Of a stretch of 64,000 nucleotides of DNA, positions 17,092 through 25,034 are shown in pieces. Under the pieces are notes generated by a model. The model had not been told where the DNA came from. It did not search any database and saw only the letters and a program-made list of their open reading frames with translations. The stretch is from Erwinia sp039023475. GTDB lineage: Bacteria > Pseudomonadota > Gammaproteobacteria > Enterobacterales > Enterobacteriaceae. The position numbers were made by a program, and so were the translations under genes. The stretch is taken from positions 186,001 through 250,000 of the forward strand of contig NZ_JBCHVB010000005.1 of NCBI RefSeq assembly GCF_039023475.1, written 5' to 3'. Numbering within the stretch: the first letter of the stretch is position 1; each line of letters begins with the position of its first letter.

Positions 17092-17970
17092 ATGAAATAT
17101 GCAATCGGTCCGGTACTGTGGTACTGGCCAAAAGAAACGCTACAGGACTTTTATCTGGCTGCGGCGGAAAGTGACGCGGAGATCGTTTATCTGGGGGAGG
17201 CTGTCTGTAGCAAACGCCGCGCAACCAAAGTGGCGGACTGGCTGGCGATGGCAAAAGAGCTCGCCGCATCCGGCAAGCAGGTGGTGCTCAGTACGCTGGC
17301 GCTGGTGCAGTCCGGCTCGGAGCTCACTGAGCTGAAACGCTACGTTGATAACGGTGAGTTTCTGATCGAAGCAAACGATATGGGTACGGTAAATATGGCG
17401 GCGGAAGCGGGCCTGCCTTTTGTGGCCGGTCATGCGCTGAACTGTTATAACGCCGTCACGCTGCGCCTGCTGTTGAAAATGGGCATGGTGCGCTGGTGCA
17501 TGCCGGTGGAGCTGTCGCGCGACTGGCTGAAAAACCTGCTGACGCAGTGCGAGTCGCTGGGTATTCGTCATCAGTTCGATGTCGAAGTCCTGAGCTACGG
17601 CCATCTGCCGCTGGCCTGGTCCGCCCGCTGCTTTACGGCAAGGGCTGAGAACCGGGGTAAGGATGACTGTCAGACCTGCTGCATCAACTGGCCGCAGGGA
17701 CGGGCGCTCCGGTCGCAGGAAGATCAGCAGGTATTCGTTCTGAACGGGATTCAGACCATGAGCGGCTATTGCTATAACCTGGGCAATGACCTGATCTCAA
17801 TGCAGGGGCTGGTGGATATCGTGCGGCTGTCGCCGGACAGTAAGGAGACGCTGGCAATGGTTGGTCGTTTTCGCGCCAACGAAACCGGCCAACATCCCCT
17901 GACCCTCGGCTCACACCAGCACTGTAACGGCTACTGGCGCCAGGTCGCCGGGCTGGCGCTGGTCAGCTAA
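17092..17970 (+). CDS. ubiV: U32 peptidase-like O2-independent ubiquinone hydroxylation factor UbiV
   Basis: A 292-residue partner of UbiU. Cluster ligands are visible: one Cys in EAVCSKRRA near the N-terminus and three in CFTARAENRGKDDCQTCC. The product starts MKYAIGPVLWYWPKETL at 17092, with AGGAT immediately after the ubiU stop; the frame is open slightly upstream but without a ribosome site. No clear terminator follows; the next 400 bp are non-coding. Confidence 0.97.
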   Translation: MKYAIGPVLWYWPKETLQDFYLAAAESDAEIVYLGEAVCSKRRATKVADWLAMAKELAASGKQVVLSTLALVQSGSELTELKRYVDNGEFLIEANDMGTVNMAAEAGLPFVAGHALNCYNAVTLRLLLKMGMVRWCMPVELSRDWLKNLLTQCESLGIRHQFDVEVLSYGHLPLAWSARCFTARAENRGKDDCQTCCINWPQGRALRSQEDQQVFVLNGIQTMSGYCYNLGNDLISMQGLVDIVRLSPDSKETLAMVGRFRANETGQHPLTLGSHQHCNGYWRQVAGLALVS

Positions 17971-18379
17971 CGCGTGACGACAGGCTGTGCCGTTATCTGC
18001 GCTGCGCAAAAGTAGATGCCATCAACGGCCCTGCGCGGTAGCCTCAGCGGATTTCCTCTCCCCGGTTCAGGCGATGCAACCACTCAGCCGGGCCGGGATC
18101 CCACCGTTTTTCCGCAGGGAACTGAATCCTGTTTGACTCTGAGAAATGCTGAGTAATACTGGTCTGTCTGGCCCCTGAGTTTGTCAGCTAACACAACGCA
18201 GCCGGGCGCGTCATAACTGAAAAGTGCTGCAAACTGCCAATTTCTTCGCGGTAAGATCGTTTAGGCTGCTTCTATGTATTGGTGCGCTAACCTCAATGGT
18301 TCGCCTGCAGTCCGGCCTTGCTGCATCTGCACGTCTGTGAGTGAAAGTTAGCTTCCGCCCTTCAAATAAGTGAGCGAGT
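17971..18379. other. Non-coding spacer between ubiV and yhbW
   Basis: About 409 bp of mixed composition. I find no gene, tRNA, strong terminator or clear promoter; the yhbW ribosome site is a weak GAGCGAG. It must contain the yhbW promoter. In E. coli this interval is where yhbW starts directly after ubiV, so the sequence may be a remnant or an unrecognised regulatory region. Confidence 0.45.
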
Positions 18380-19387
18380 ATGTCTGATAATAAAACGGTT
18401 CCACTGTCAGTTCTCGATCTGGCCCCCATCCCACAGGGCGCCGTCGCGCGCGACGCTTTCCACGCCTCACTGGCGCTGGCGCAGCAGTCTGAAAAACTGG
18501 GCTATAACCGCTACTGGCTGGCGGAACACCACAATATGACCGGCATCGCCAGCGCGGCCACCTCGGTGCTGATTGGCTATCTTGCGGCGAATACCCAGAC
18601 GCTGCGCCTGGGTTCCGGCGGCGTGATGCTGCCTAACCACGCGCCGCTGGTGATTGCCGAACAGTTCGGCACGCTTGAGTCCCTCTATCCCGGACGTATC
18701 GATCTGGGCCTGGGCCGCGCACCCGGTTCCGATCAGCGTACTATGATGGCGCTGCGGCGTCATATGGGCGGCCATATGGATAACTTCCCGGCCGACGTCG
18801 AGGAGATGCTGAACTGGTTTGACGCGTCGGAAGATGACCGGCCTGCGGTGCAGCCCGTGCCGGGCCTGGGGCTGAAAATTCCCGTCTGGCTGCTCGGCTC
18901 CAGCCTCTACAGCGCGCAGCTTTCGGCCCGGCTCGGTCTGCCGTTTGCCTTCGCCTCACACTTCGCGCCGGATATGCTGCTGCAAGCGCTGCATCTTTAC
19001 CGCGAGAACTTCAAGCCCTCGGCGCGCCTGGAGAAACCGCATGCGATGGTCTGCGTCAACGTCGTGGCGGCCGACAGCGAGCGAGATGCGCGCTTCCTCT
19101 TCACCTCCATGCAGCAGCAGTTCATTAACCTGCGTCGCGGCATGCCGGGTCCGCTGCCTGAGCCGGTCGAAAACATGGATAACCTCTGGTCTCCGTCCGA
19201 GCAGTACGGCGTACAGCAGGCGCTGAGCATGTCTGTCGTGGGTGATAAGGAGGCGGTCCGCAGCGGCCTTGCGACGCTGATTCGGGAAACACAGGCGGAT
19301 GAGATCATGGTGAATGGTCAGATTTTTGACCAGCAGGCGCGCCTGCGCTCCTTTGCGCTGGCGATGGAAGCTCACCAGTCGCTGTAG
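18380..19387 (+). CDS. yhbW: Luciferase-like FMN-dependent monooxygenase
   Basis: A 335-residue bacterial-luciferase-family protein homologous to E. coli YhbW, with FMN/F420-type TIM barrel features: YNRYWLAEHHNM, TLRLGSGGVMLPNH and the PGRIDLGLGRAPGSD loop. The substrate is unknown. It stands where E. coli yhbW does, after ubiUV, but the mtr tryptophan permease that follows in E. coli is replaced by a MFS/ROK pair on the opposite strand. Confidence 0.95.
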   Translation: MSDNKTVPLSVLDLAPIPQGAVARDAFHASLALAQQSEKLGYNRYWLAEHHNMTGIASAATSVLIGYLAANTQTLRLGSGGVMLPNHAPLVIAEQFGTLESLYPGRIDLGLGRAPGSDQRTMMALRRHMGGHMDNFPADVEEMLNWFDASEDDRPAVQPVPGLGLKIPVWLLGSSLYSAQLSARLGLPFAFASHFAPDMLLQALHLYRENFKPSARLEKPHAMVCVNVVAADSERDARFLFTSMQQQFINLRRGMPGPLPEPVENMDNLWSPSEQYGVQQALSMSVVGDKEAVRSGLATLIRETQADEIMVNGQIFDQQARLRSFALAMEAHQSL

Positions 19388-19449
19388 TCCGTTCGCCAGC
19401 GGCGGCGGCAACGCTGCCCTGCTGCTGGCGATTCCGGGAAAGCCTGTGG

Positions 19450-20607
19450 TTAATAACGCAGCCTGAACGCCCCGCTGATAATAATCAGGAACGCCAGCCC
19501 CATCAGGGTAAAGGCGACATACAGGCTGGAAAGATGCGCGACCCAGCCCAGCAGCGCCGGGCCGCCCAGGATCCCCAGATAGCCCATCGTTGCCACCAGC
19601 GCCACCGACATATTGACCGGCATCACCTTTTCCTGTCCGGCGAGCGTGATCAGCACCGGGGCAATATTCGCGGCGCCAAGTCCTACCAGCGCAAAACCAA
19701 TCAGTGACCACTCCCAGCCCGGCAGCAGTACCACGATCAGGTAGCCTGCCATGGCGATAAGCCCGCCATAGATCAGGACGCGCTGGCGTCCCAGCCGGCT
19801 GACCACCGCATCGCCGGTCATTCTCATCAGCGACATGGTCAGGGAAAACAGGGCAAAGCTCCATCCCGCATGCTCCAGCGCCAGACCACGATCTTCCGTC
19901 ATAAAGACGCCGCTCCAGTCAATGACCGCACCTTCCGCCATAAAACAGATCATGGTCATCACGGCCATCAGCACCAGCCGGAAATTGGGACGCGCCTTCG
20001 GTTTTATTCCGCCCTGCTCTTCATGATTGCCAAAAGGAAGTAGCGCAGTGAAGGAGAACAGCGTCACGAGGACAATCAGGCTGACAGCCACAAAAGTGCT
20101 CATCGCTGGCGTCACACCCAGACCGAACAGCAGCGCTCCCCCGCCCGCGCCCGCGATCCCACCGACGCTCCACAGGCAATGGAAGCCGGACATCAGCGGC
20201 TTACCGGCCGCCTGCTCAACCAGCGAGCCCTGCACGTTGACCGCCACATCCGTCAGCCCAATCCCCATGCCAAAGATAAACAGGCTGAGCGCCAGCATCG
20301 GCAACGTATCCAGCATCGACAGCAGCGGTAGCATCAGGCTGTAGAGAATAACGGAACCTACGATAACGGCCCGGCAGCCAAACCGGCCGATGATGCGTCC
20401 CGATCCCAGCATCGACAGCAGCGACCCCGCGCCAAGGCAGAGCAGCAGCAGGCCCAGCTCTCCGGCCGCCGAGCCTGTACGCTGCTGAGCAAAAGGCACC
20501 AGCGCTGCCCACAGCCCCATTGCCATACCGGTGATAAAGAAAATCGCCCGGGTGGCGATGCGCTTGTCATGGCTGCCAGCCATAACCATTACGTTATCAA
20601 CAGACAT
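19450..20607 (-). CDS. Major facilitator superfamily transporter
   Basis: A 385-residue inner-membrane protein with about 12 hydrophobic segments, first one GMAMGLWAALVPFAQQ. It resembles the YbjJ-like MFS group; the GIGLTDVAVNVQG segment matches the family's SAEVALNVEG-like motif. Substrate unknown, perhaps a sugar or glycoside, since its neighbour is a ROK-family regulator. GGAAGG precedes ATG 20607. Its promoter (20699-20704/20675-20680) is near consensus and overlapped by a perfect palindrome, so it should be tightly repressed. Confidence 0.85.
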   Translation of the reverse strand: MSVDNVMVMAGSHDKRIATRAIFFITGMAMGLWAALVPFAQQRTGSAAGELGLLLLCLGAGSLLSMLGSGRIIGRFGCRAVIVGSVILYSLMLPLLSMLDTLPMLALSLFIFGMGIGLTDVAVNVQGSLVEQAAGKPLMSGFHCLWSVGGIAGAGGGALLFGLGVTPAMSTFVAVSLIVLVTLFSFTALLPFGNHEEQGGIKPKARPNFRLVLMAVMTMICFMAEGAVIDWSGVFMTEDRGLALEHAGWSFALFSLTMSLMRMTGDAVVSRLGRQRVLIYGGLIAMAGYLIVVLLPGWEWSLIGFALVGLGAANIAPVLITLAGQEKVMPVNMSVALVATMGYLGILGGPALLGWVAHLSSLYVAFTLMGLAFLIIISGAFRLRY

Positions 20608-20647
20608 AGCTGGCTACCTTCCGTGAATATGCAGAGTGAATGACCCG

Positions 20648-20704
20648 TTATTAAAACACTTTTAATAAGTGGAAATTATATTCATGCCGCCTGAAAACTG
20701 TCAA
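20648..20704 (-). promoter_or_regulatory. Consensus sigma70 promoter with overlapping palindromic operator
   Basis: On the minus strand TTGACA (20704-20699), 18 bp, and TATAAT (20680-20675) are both perfect consensus hexamers. At 20648-20668, over the expected start of transcription, lies a perfect palindrome with arms TTATTAAAA and TTTTAATAA around CAC. Mlc/NagC operators, also bound by ROK repressors, are likewise AT-rich TTATTT-type palindromes. The ROK gene next door is the likely binder; this is inference. Confidence 0.75.
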
Positions 20705-20761
20705 ATCCTTAGCGGAATTTTCCAGCACAAATATGGCACAAGGGAAAAGGTAAAGAGCGGT

Positions 20762-21760
20762 TCATCCGCCAAAAAGCCGGTGCAGCATATAGCGCTGGCT
20801 GCTCAGTTCCGCGATCCCCTGCAGGTAGTCAGGCCGGACAGCATGACGGAAGACGAGGTGGGGAATATGCCTTTCGGGAATATGGTCAGCGCAGCGCTGG
20901 CGGATTAGCGGCAGCATCTCTTCACGGAGGCGCGGCCCGGCAAGGGCGACCGTCACGGGATTGATCATCGCGGCCAGCGAGGCCAGAATTTTGCCCAGCT
21001 CATCGGTGAGCGACAGATTCTCCCCGTTTTGCCAGGGCAGACAGGAAACTTCGCCCGCAAAAAAGCTGGCTCCCTGTAACACCTGACCATTAATCACAAT
21101 ACCGCAGCCGGTGCAGGGCACGTCCGGCTTGAGAATATAGGCGACCGGCGCTGAGGTGTCCGCACAGCTGCTGCGATAGAAGCCCCAGGCGGTGTAATTC
21201 ATATCGTTATCTACCTGCACGTACAGCCCAAACCGCTGCTGTAGCGCCTGCACCACCGGCACGTTGACAAAGAGGCTGATATCGCAGGAGAGCACCACAC
21301 CGTCCGTCACCACGCCGGGCAGACCGACCCCCAGCACCTTAATGCCAGGCCAGGCTTTGATCAGACTTTCCGCCTGCTGGTAGAAGTTTTCCAGCGTCAG
21401 CGGCATAAAATCCTGCTCCCCTTGCACGAGCATCTCTCCGGTGGCCGACGTTACTGACCAGACCAGCGTGGCGGAGGCGTCGCTGCCTTCCGCATACAGG
21501 CTGAGCACGGAATAAAAATCCGGATTGCAGGCATAGCGCTGGGCTGGCCGCCCGCCGCTCGAGGCCGCCTGCGCCACTATCAGCGCCTCACCGCTCTGGC
21601 ACAGCTCATTAAGTACCGTGCCACAGGTCGCCACGCTCAGCCCGGTTTCCGCTGCCACCTCTGACTTCGTGACCGCGCCCTGAGATTTCAGCGCTTCGAT
21701 AACCTGCACGACGTTATTTTTTTTTATCTCCCGGGTCGTACGGGTGACAGGAATATTCAT
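20762..21760 (-). CDS. ROK-family transcriptional regulator
   Basis: A 332-residue protein with an N-terminal winged helix (VIEALKSQGAVTKSEVAAETGLSVAT, split here for length: VIEALKSQGAVTK, SEVAAETGLSVAT) followed by a sugar-kinase-like ROK domain (GVGLPGVV, VDNDMNYTAWGF). The ROK zinc motif CxCGxxGCxE is not recognisable; the equivalent region reads GEVSCLPW. It therefore looks like a repressor without kinase activity and possibly without structural zinc. It is read in the same direction as the MFS gene 154 bp downstream, whose promoter holds the palindrome. Confidence 0.85.
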   Translation of the reverse strand: MNIPVTRTTREIKKNNVVQVIEALKSQGAVTKSEVAAETGLSVATCGTVLNELCQSGEALIVAQAASSGGRPAQRYACNPDFYSVLSLYAEGSDASATLVWSVTSATGEMLVQGEQDFMPLTLENFYQQAESLIKAWPGIKVLGVGLPGVVTDGVVLSCDISLFVNVPVVQALQQRFGLYVQVDNDMNYTAWGFYRSSCADTSAPVAYILKPDVPCTGCGIVINGQVLQGASFFAGEVSCLPWQNGENLSLTDELGKILASLAAMINPVTVALAGPRLREEMLPLIRQRCADHIPERHIPHLVFRHAVRPDYLQGIAELSSQRYMLHRLFGG

Positions 21761-21845
21761 ATCGCCTCACTGGCATTTTCGTTAACAGGGCTAATCTACC
21801 ACAACATCACTGGCGGCCTGAACTGACCGGACATATCCTTCAGGC

Positions 21846-21878
21846 AAAAAAAAACCAGCCACCCTGGGGTGACTGGTT
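21846..21878 (-). terminator. Intrinsic terminator of deaD
   Basis: Read on the minus strand, AACCAG-T-CACCC pairs with GGGTG-G-CTGGTT (one U-G wobble) and is followed by a run of eight or nine T. It lies 37 bp after the deaD stop. Confidence 0.92.
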
Positions 21879-21914
21879 TATCAGGCGAACAGGCCAGTGG
21901 TGGCCCGTCAGCTG

Positions 21915-23840
21915 TTACGCATCGCGACGACGGGTCGGCGCTGCGCCACCGTCTTCACGACGTGGACCACGGTTGCCACCGTCACGGCTGAAACCACCGC
22001 TACGGCGCTCGCCGCCACGGTCGTTGCTGAAGCGACGCGCGCCTTCAGGACGATCGCCACGGCCAGCTTCACGACGCTCGCTGAAACCACCACGAGGGGC
22101 TCCGGCGCCTGCGCCACGGCGCTCAGCACCACGATCGTTGCTGCGCGGCTGGGCATCACCAATCAGCTGCATATTCATCGGCTTGTTCAGAATACGCGTG
22201 CGGGTGAAATGCGTCAGAATGTCACCCGGCATGCCTTTCGGCAGCTCGATAGTGGAATGGGTACCAAACAGCTTGATGTTACCGATGTAACGGCTGCTGA
22301 TATCACCTTCGTTAGCAATCGCACCAACGATGTGACGCACTTCAACGCCATCATCACGGCCCACTTCAATGCGGTAAACTTCCATATCGCCAACGTCACG
22401 ACGCTCACGACGCGGACGATCGCCTGCCGCTTCGCTACGTGGTTCACGCGGACCACGGTCCGGGCGATCGCCACGACGGTCATCACGCTCTTTAAACTCA
22501 CGACGCGGACGCTGTGGCGCATCAGCAGGAACGATCAGAGGACGTTCACCCTGAGCCATTTTCAGCAGAGCGGCGGCCAGCGTTTCGATATCCAGCTCAT
22601 CTTCTGCCGGCTGCATTTTGCTCAGCAGTGCGCGATACTGTTCCAGATCGCTACTTTCCAGCTGCTGCTGTACTTTAGCCGCGAACTTGGCCAGACGACG
22701 CTCACCCAGCAAGGCTGCATTAGGCAGTTCGACTTCTGGAATAGTCAGCTTCATGGTGCGTTCAATGTTACGCAGCAGACGACGCTCGCGGTTCTCAACG
22801 AACAGCAGAGCACGGCCGGCACGACCAGCACGACCGGTACGGCCGATACGGTGAACGTAAGACTCCGCATCCATAGGGATGTCGAAGTTAACCACCAGGC
22901 TGATGCGTTCAACGTCCAGGCCACGGGCCGCAACGTCGGTGGCGATCAGGATATCCAGACGACCATCTTTCAGGCGCTCCAGCGTCTGCTCACGCAGAGC
23001 CTGATTCATGTCACCATTCAGCGCGGCGCTGTTGTAACCGCTGCGCTCAAGCGCTTCAGCCACTTCCAGCGTTGCGTTTTTGGTACGCACGAAGATGATA
23101 GCTGCATCAAAGTCTTCCGCTTCCAGGAAGCGAACCAGCGCGTCAGTCTTACGACCGTAAGCGGTCCAGTAGCTCTGGCTGATGTCCGGACGGGTAGTCA
23201 TGCTTGACTGGATACGCACTTCCTGCGGATCTTTCATAAAGCGTTTGGTGATGCGACGAATTGCTTCTGGCATCGTGGCGGAGAACAGGGCGGTCTGATG
23301 GTTCGCCGGGATCTGCGCCATAATAGTTTCAACGTCTTCGATGAAGCCCATACGCAGCATTTCATCAGCTTCGTCCAGCACCAGGCCGCGCAGGTTAGAA
23401 AGATCTAACGTGCCACGTTTCAGGTGATCTAACAGACGGCCAGGGGTACCCACAACAACTTGTGGACCCTGACGCAGAGCGCGCAGCTGTACGTCATAAC
23501 GCTGACCACCGTAAAGGGCGACCACGTTAAGGCCTTTCATATGTTTAGCAAATTCGGTTATAGCTTCGCCTACCTGAACCGCCAACTCACGGGTTGGTGC
23601 CAGCACCAGGATCTGAGGTGCTTTCAGGGAGCTATCAATGTTATTCAGCAGTGGCAGCGAGAACGCTGCAGTTTTTCCGCTTCCTGTCTGAGCCATACCC
23701 AGAACATCACGACCCGCCAGCAGGTGTGGAATACATTCCAGCTGGATTGGGGAAGGCTTCACGTAGCCCATACCGTTCAGTGATTCGAGGAGATCGGCGC
23801 TCAGGCCCAGGTCAGCAAAAGTGGTTTCAATATCAGTCAT
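21915..23840 (-). CDS. deaD: ATP-dependent RNA helicase DeaD (CsdA)
   Basis: Cold-shock DEAD-box helicase for ribosome assembly and mRNA decay, about 641 residues. RecA lobe 1 has AQTGSGKT, PTRELA, VLDEADEML and the SAT motif; lobe 2 has IATDVAARGLDVE and HRIGRTGRAGR. A DbpA-type RNA-binding domain (DVGDMEVYRIEVGRDDGVEVRH region) and an Arg/Gly-rich tail with RGG, SERRE and NDRGGERR units end the protein. Translation starts at ATG 23840, 16 bp after a small yrbN frame; AGAGG lies 12 nt upstream. It has its own terminator. Confidence 0.98.
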   Translation of the reverse strand: MTDIETTFADLGLSADLLESLNGMGYVKPSPIQLECIPHLLAGRDVLGMAQTGSGKTAAFSLPLLNNIDSSLKAPQILVLAPTRELAVQVGEAITEFAKHMKGLNVVALYGGQRYDVQLRALRQGPQVVVGTPGRLLDHLKRGTLDLSNLRGLVLDEADEMLRMGFIEDVETIMAQIPANHQTALFSATMPEAIRRITKRFMKDPQEVRIQSSMTTRPDISQSYWTAYGRKTDALVRFLEAEDFDAAIIFVRTKNATLEVAEALERSGYNSAALNGDMNQALREQTLERLKDGRLDILIATDVAARGLDVERISLVVNFDIPMDAESYVHRIGRTGRAGRAGRALLFVENRERRLLRNIERTMKLTIPEVELPNAALLGERRLAKFAAKVQQQLESSDLEQYRALLSKMQPAEDELDIETLAAALLKMAQGERPLIVPADAPQRPRREFKERDDRRGDRPDRGPREPRSEAAGDRPRRERRDVGDMEVYRIEVGRDDGVEVRHIVGAIANEGDISSRYIGNIKLFGTHSTIELPKGMPGDILTHFTRTRILNKPMNMQLIGDAQPRSNDRGAERRGAGAGAPRGGFSERREAGRGDRPEGARRFSNDRGGERRSGGFSRDGGNRGPRREDGGAAPTRRRDA

Positions 23841-23856
23841 GTAGTACACGTGCCTC

Positions 23857-23913
23857 TTAGATTGCGGCGGCCAGTCTACATAACTCGTCGTGAAAACATT
23901 TAGTCATTTTCAT
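23857..23913 (-). CDS. yrbN: Small protein YrbN (short form, 18 aa)
   Basis: An 18-codon frame between nlpI and deaD reads MKMTKCFHDELCRLAAAI then TAA. E. coli YrbN, at the same place, is a 26-residue protein with the same MKMT start and DELCRLAA core, so position and sequence both support homology. Here it stops eight residues earlier, 16 bp before the deaD ATG. Only a weak ribosome site precedes it. It may be a leader peptide coupling ribosome traffic to deaD expression; the function is unknown. Confidence 0.75.
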   Translation of the reverse strand: MKMTKCFHDELCRLAAAI

Positions 23914-24017
23914 CAAAAAGTGTGAACCGGCTCAAATTAGTGGTTTCGACGAACAAGAAAGCCCTCATCCGCTAAGATGATGACATTTCGAAAAAAAGGG
24001 CAATAAAAGTTCGTCAG

Positions 24018-24902
24018 CTATTGCTGGTCAGATTCTGATAGATCGTCTTGTGTCTGGCCGAGTAGCGCCAGCTCCAACAATGCATATCGGTGCTCAACAA
24101 AGTTATGTACGTTGTTGGCGACCGTCAGCTTGAACAACGCTTCTGCGTCGTCCTTCTCCCCCAGACTTAGGTAATGTTTACCTAAATAGAAGTTGGTTTC
24201 ACTGAGATGTTCAGCGAGCGAGGTGTTATCCGTTGCGTCCGCCTTGAGGCTGTCTATCAGCTTACTTTCGCTGATATCCCCCAGGTAGAACTCGACAATA
24301 TTCCATCCCCATTGGTCCCTGACCGCTTTGTCGTAACGCTGTTGTAGCGCCGCGACGGCCTTTTCCGCGTCAATTTCTCGTTCATCGAGATAAAGCCACA
24401 AACTGCGGAAGGGATCGTTAGGATCGTCTTGATAAAACGCCAGCAGATCATCTTGCGCCAGTTTAAACCTTCCGCCGTAATACAGTGCGATACCACGGTT
24501 TAAACGCGCATAATTGTAAGTTGGATCAAGCTCAAGTACAGAATCGAACGCTTCATAGGCAGCATCAAAATTGCCTGCCTGCGTAAGATAAATGCCTAAG
24601 TAATTGAATACTTCAGGCATATCGGGTCTGACAGACAGCGCTTGTGAAAAATCATTTCGCGCCAGTGCTCTCAAACCTAAACTATCATACAACACTCCGC
24701 GCTCATATAACAGCTGTGCGCGTTCATCATCGCTCAGGGCCCGACTGGCAAGTATTTGTTCCATGCGCGCCAGAATGACTTCCTGCTGCAACGTGGGCTG
24801 CAACGGGACGGCCAGAACCTCACTCTTACGCCAATCAGAGTTGCTGCATCCTGCCAGCGTTAAAGCTGTCGCAACGAAACACCAGCGCAAAAAAGGCTTC
24901 AT
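24018..24902 (-). CDS. nlpI: Lipoprotein NlpI (TPR adaptor of Prc and murein hydrolases)
   Basis: A 294-residue outer-membrane lipoprotein. The signal ends in the lipobox LAGC (Cys about residue 19), and the rest is a chain of tetratricopeptide helices, for example YNYARLNRGIALYYGG and the preceding NYLGIYLTQAGNFDAAYEAF repeat. NlpI dimers deliver the endopeptidase MepS to the protease Prc. ATG 24902 follows GGGAG. It is downstream of pnp as in E. coli, separated by a hairpin. Confidence 0.97.
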   Translation of the reverse strand: MKPFLRWCFVATALTLAGCSNSDWRKSEVLAVPLQPTLQQEVILARMEQILASRALSDDERAQLLYERGVLYDSLGLRALARNDFSQALSVRPDMPEVFNYLGIYLTQAGNFDAAYEAFDSVLELDPTYNYARLNRGIALYYGGRFKLAQDDLLAFYQDDPNDPFRSLWLYLDEREIDAEKAVAALQQRYDKAVRDQWGWNIVEFYLGDISESKLIDSLKADATDNTSLAEHLSETNFYLGKHYLSLGEKDDAEALFKLTVANNVHNFVEHRYALLELALLGQTQDDLSESDQQ

Positions 24903-24989
24903 TTCCCACTCCCGAATACAAACAATGGGATGACCATCCATTCATCCGCCTGCCGTGCACAAGGTGTCTTCCTGCCCTCGCGATGAAAC

Positions 24990-25021
24990 AGCTCCCCATA
25001 CCAGACGCGGCATGGGGAGCT
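24990..25021 (-). terminator. Hairpin between pnp and nlpI
   Basis: Perfect 10-bp arms AGCTCCCCAT/ATGGGGAGCT around a 12-nt loop, 14 bp after the pnp stop. The U-tract is weak (GTTTC on the minus strand), so partial read-through into nlpI is likely. Confidence 0.65.
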
Positions 25022-25034
25022 TATTGGTATGACG

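Noticed and set aside
21897..23207. A 436-codon open frame antisense to deaD
   Set aside because: Shadow of the deaD reading frame; the product is Thr/Ala-rich without known domains.
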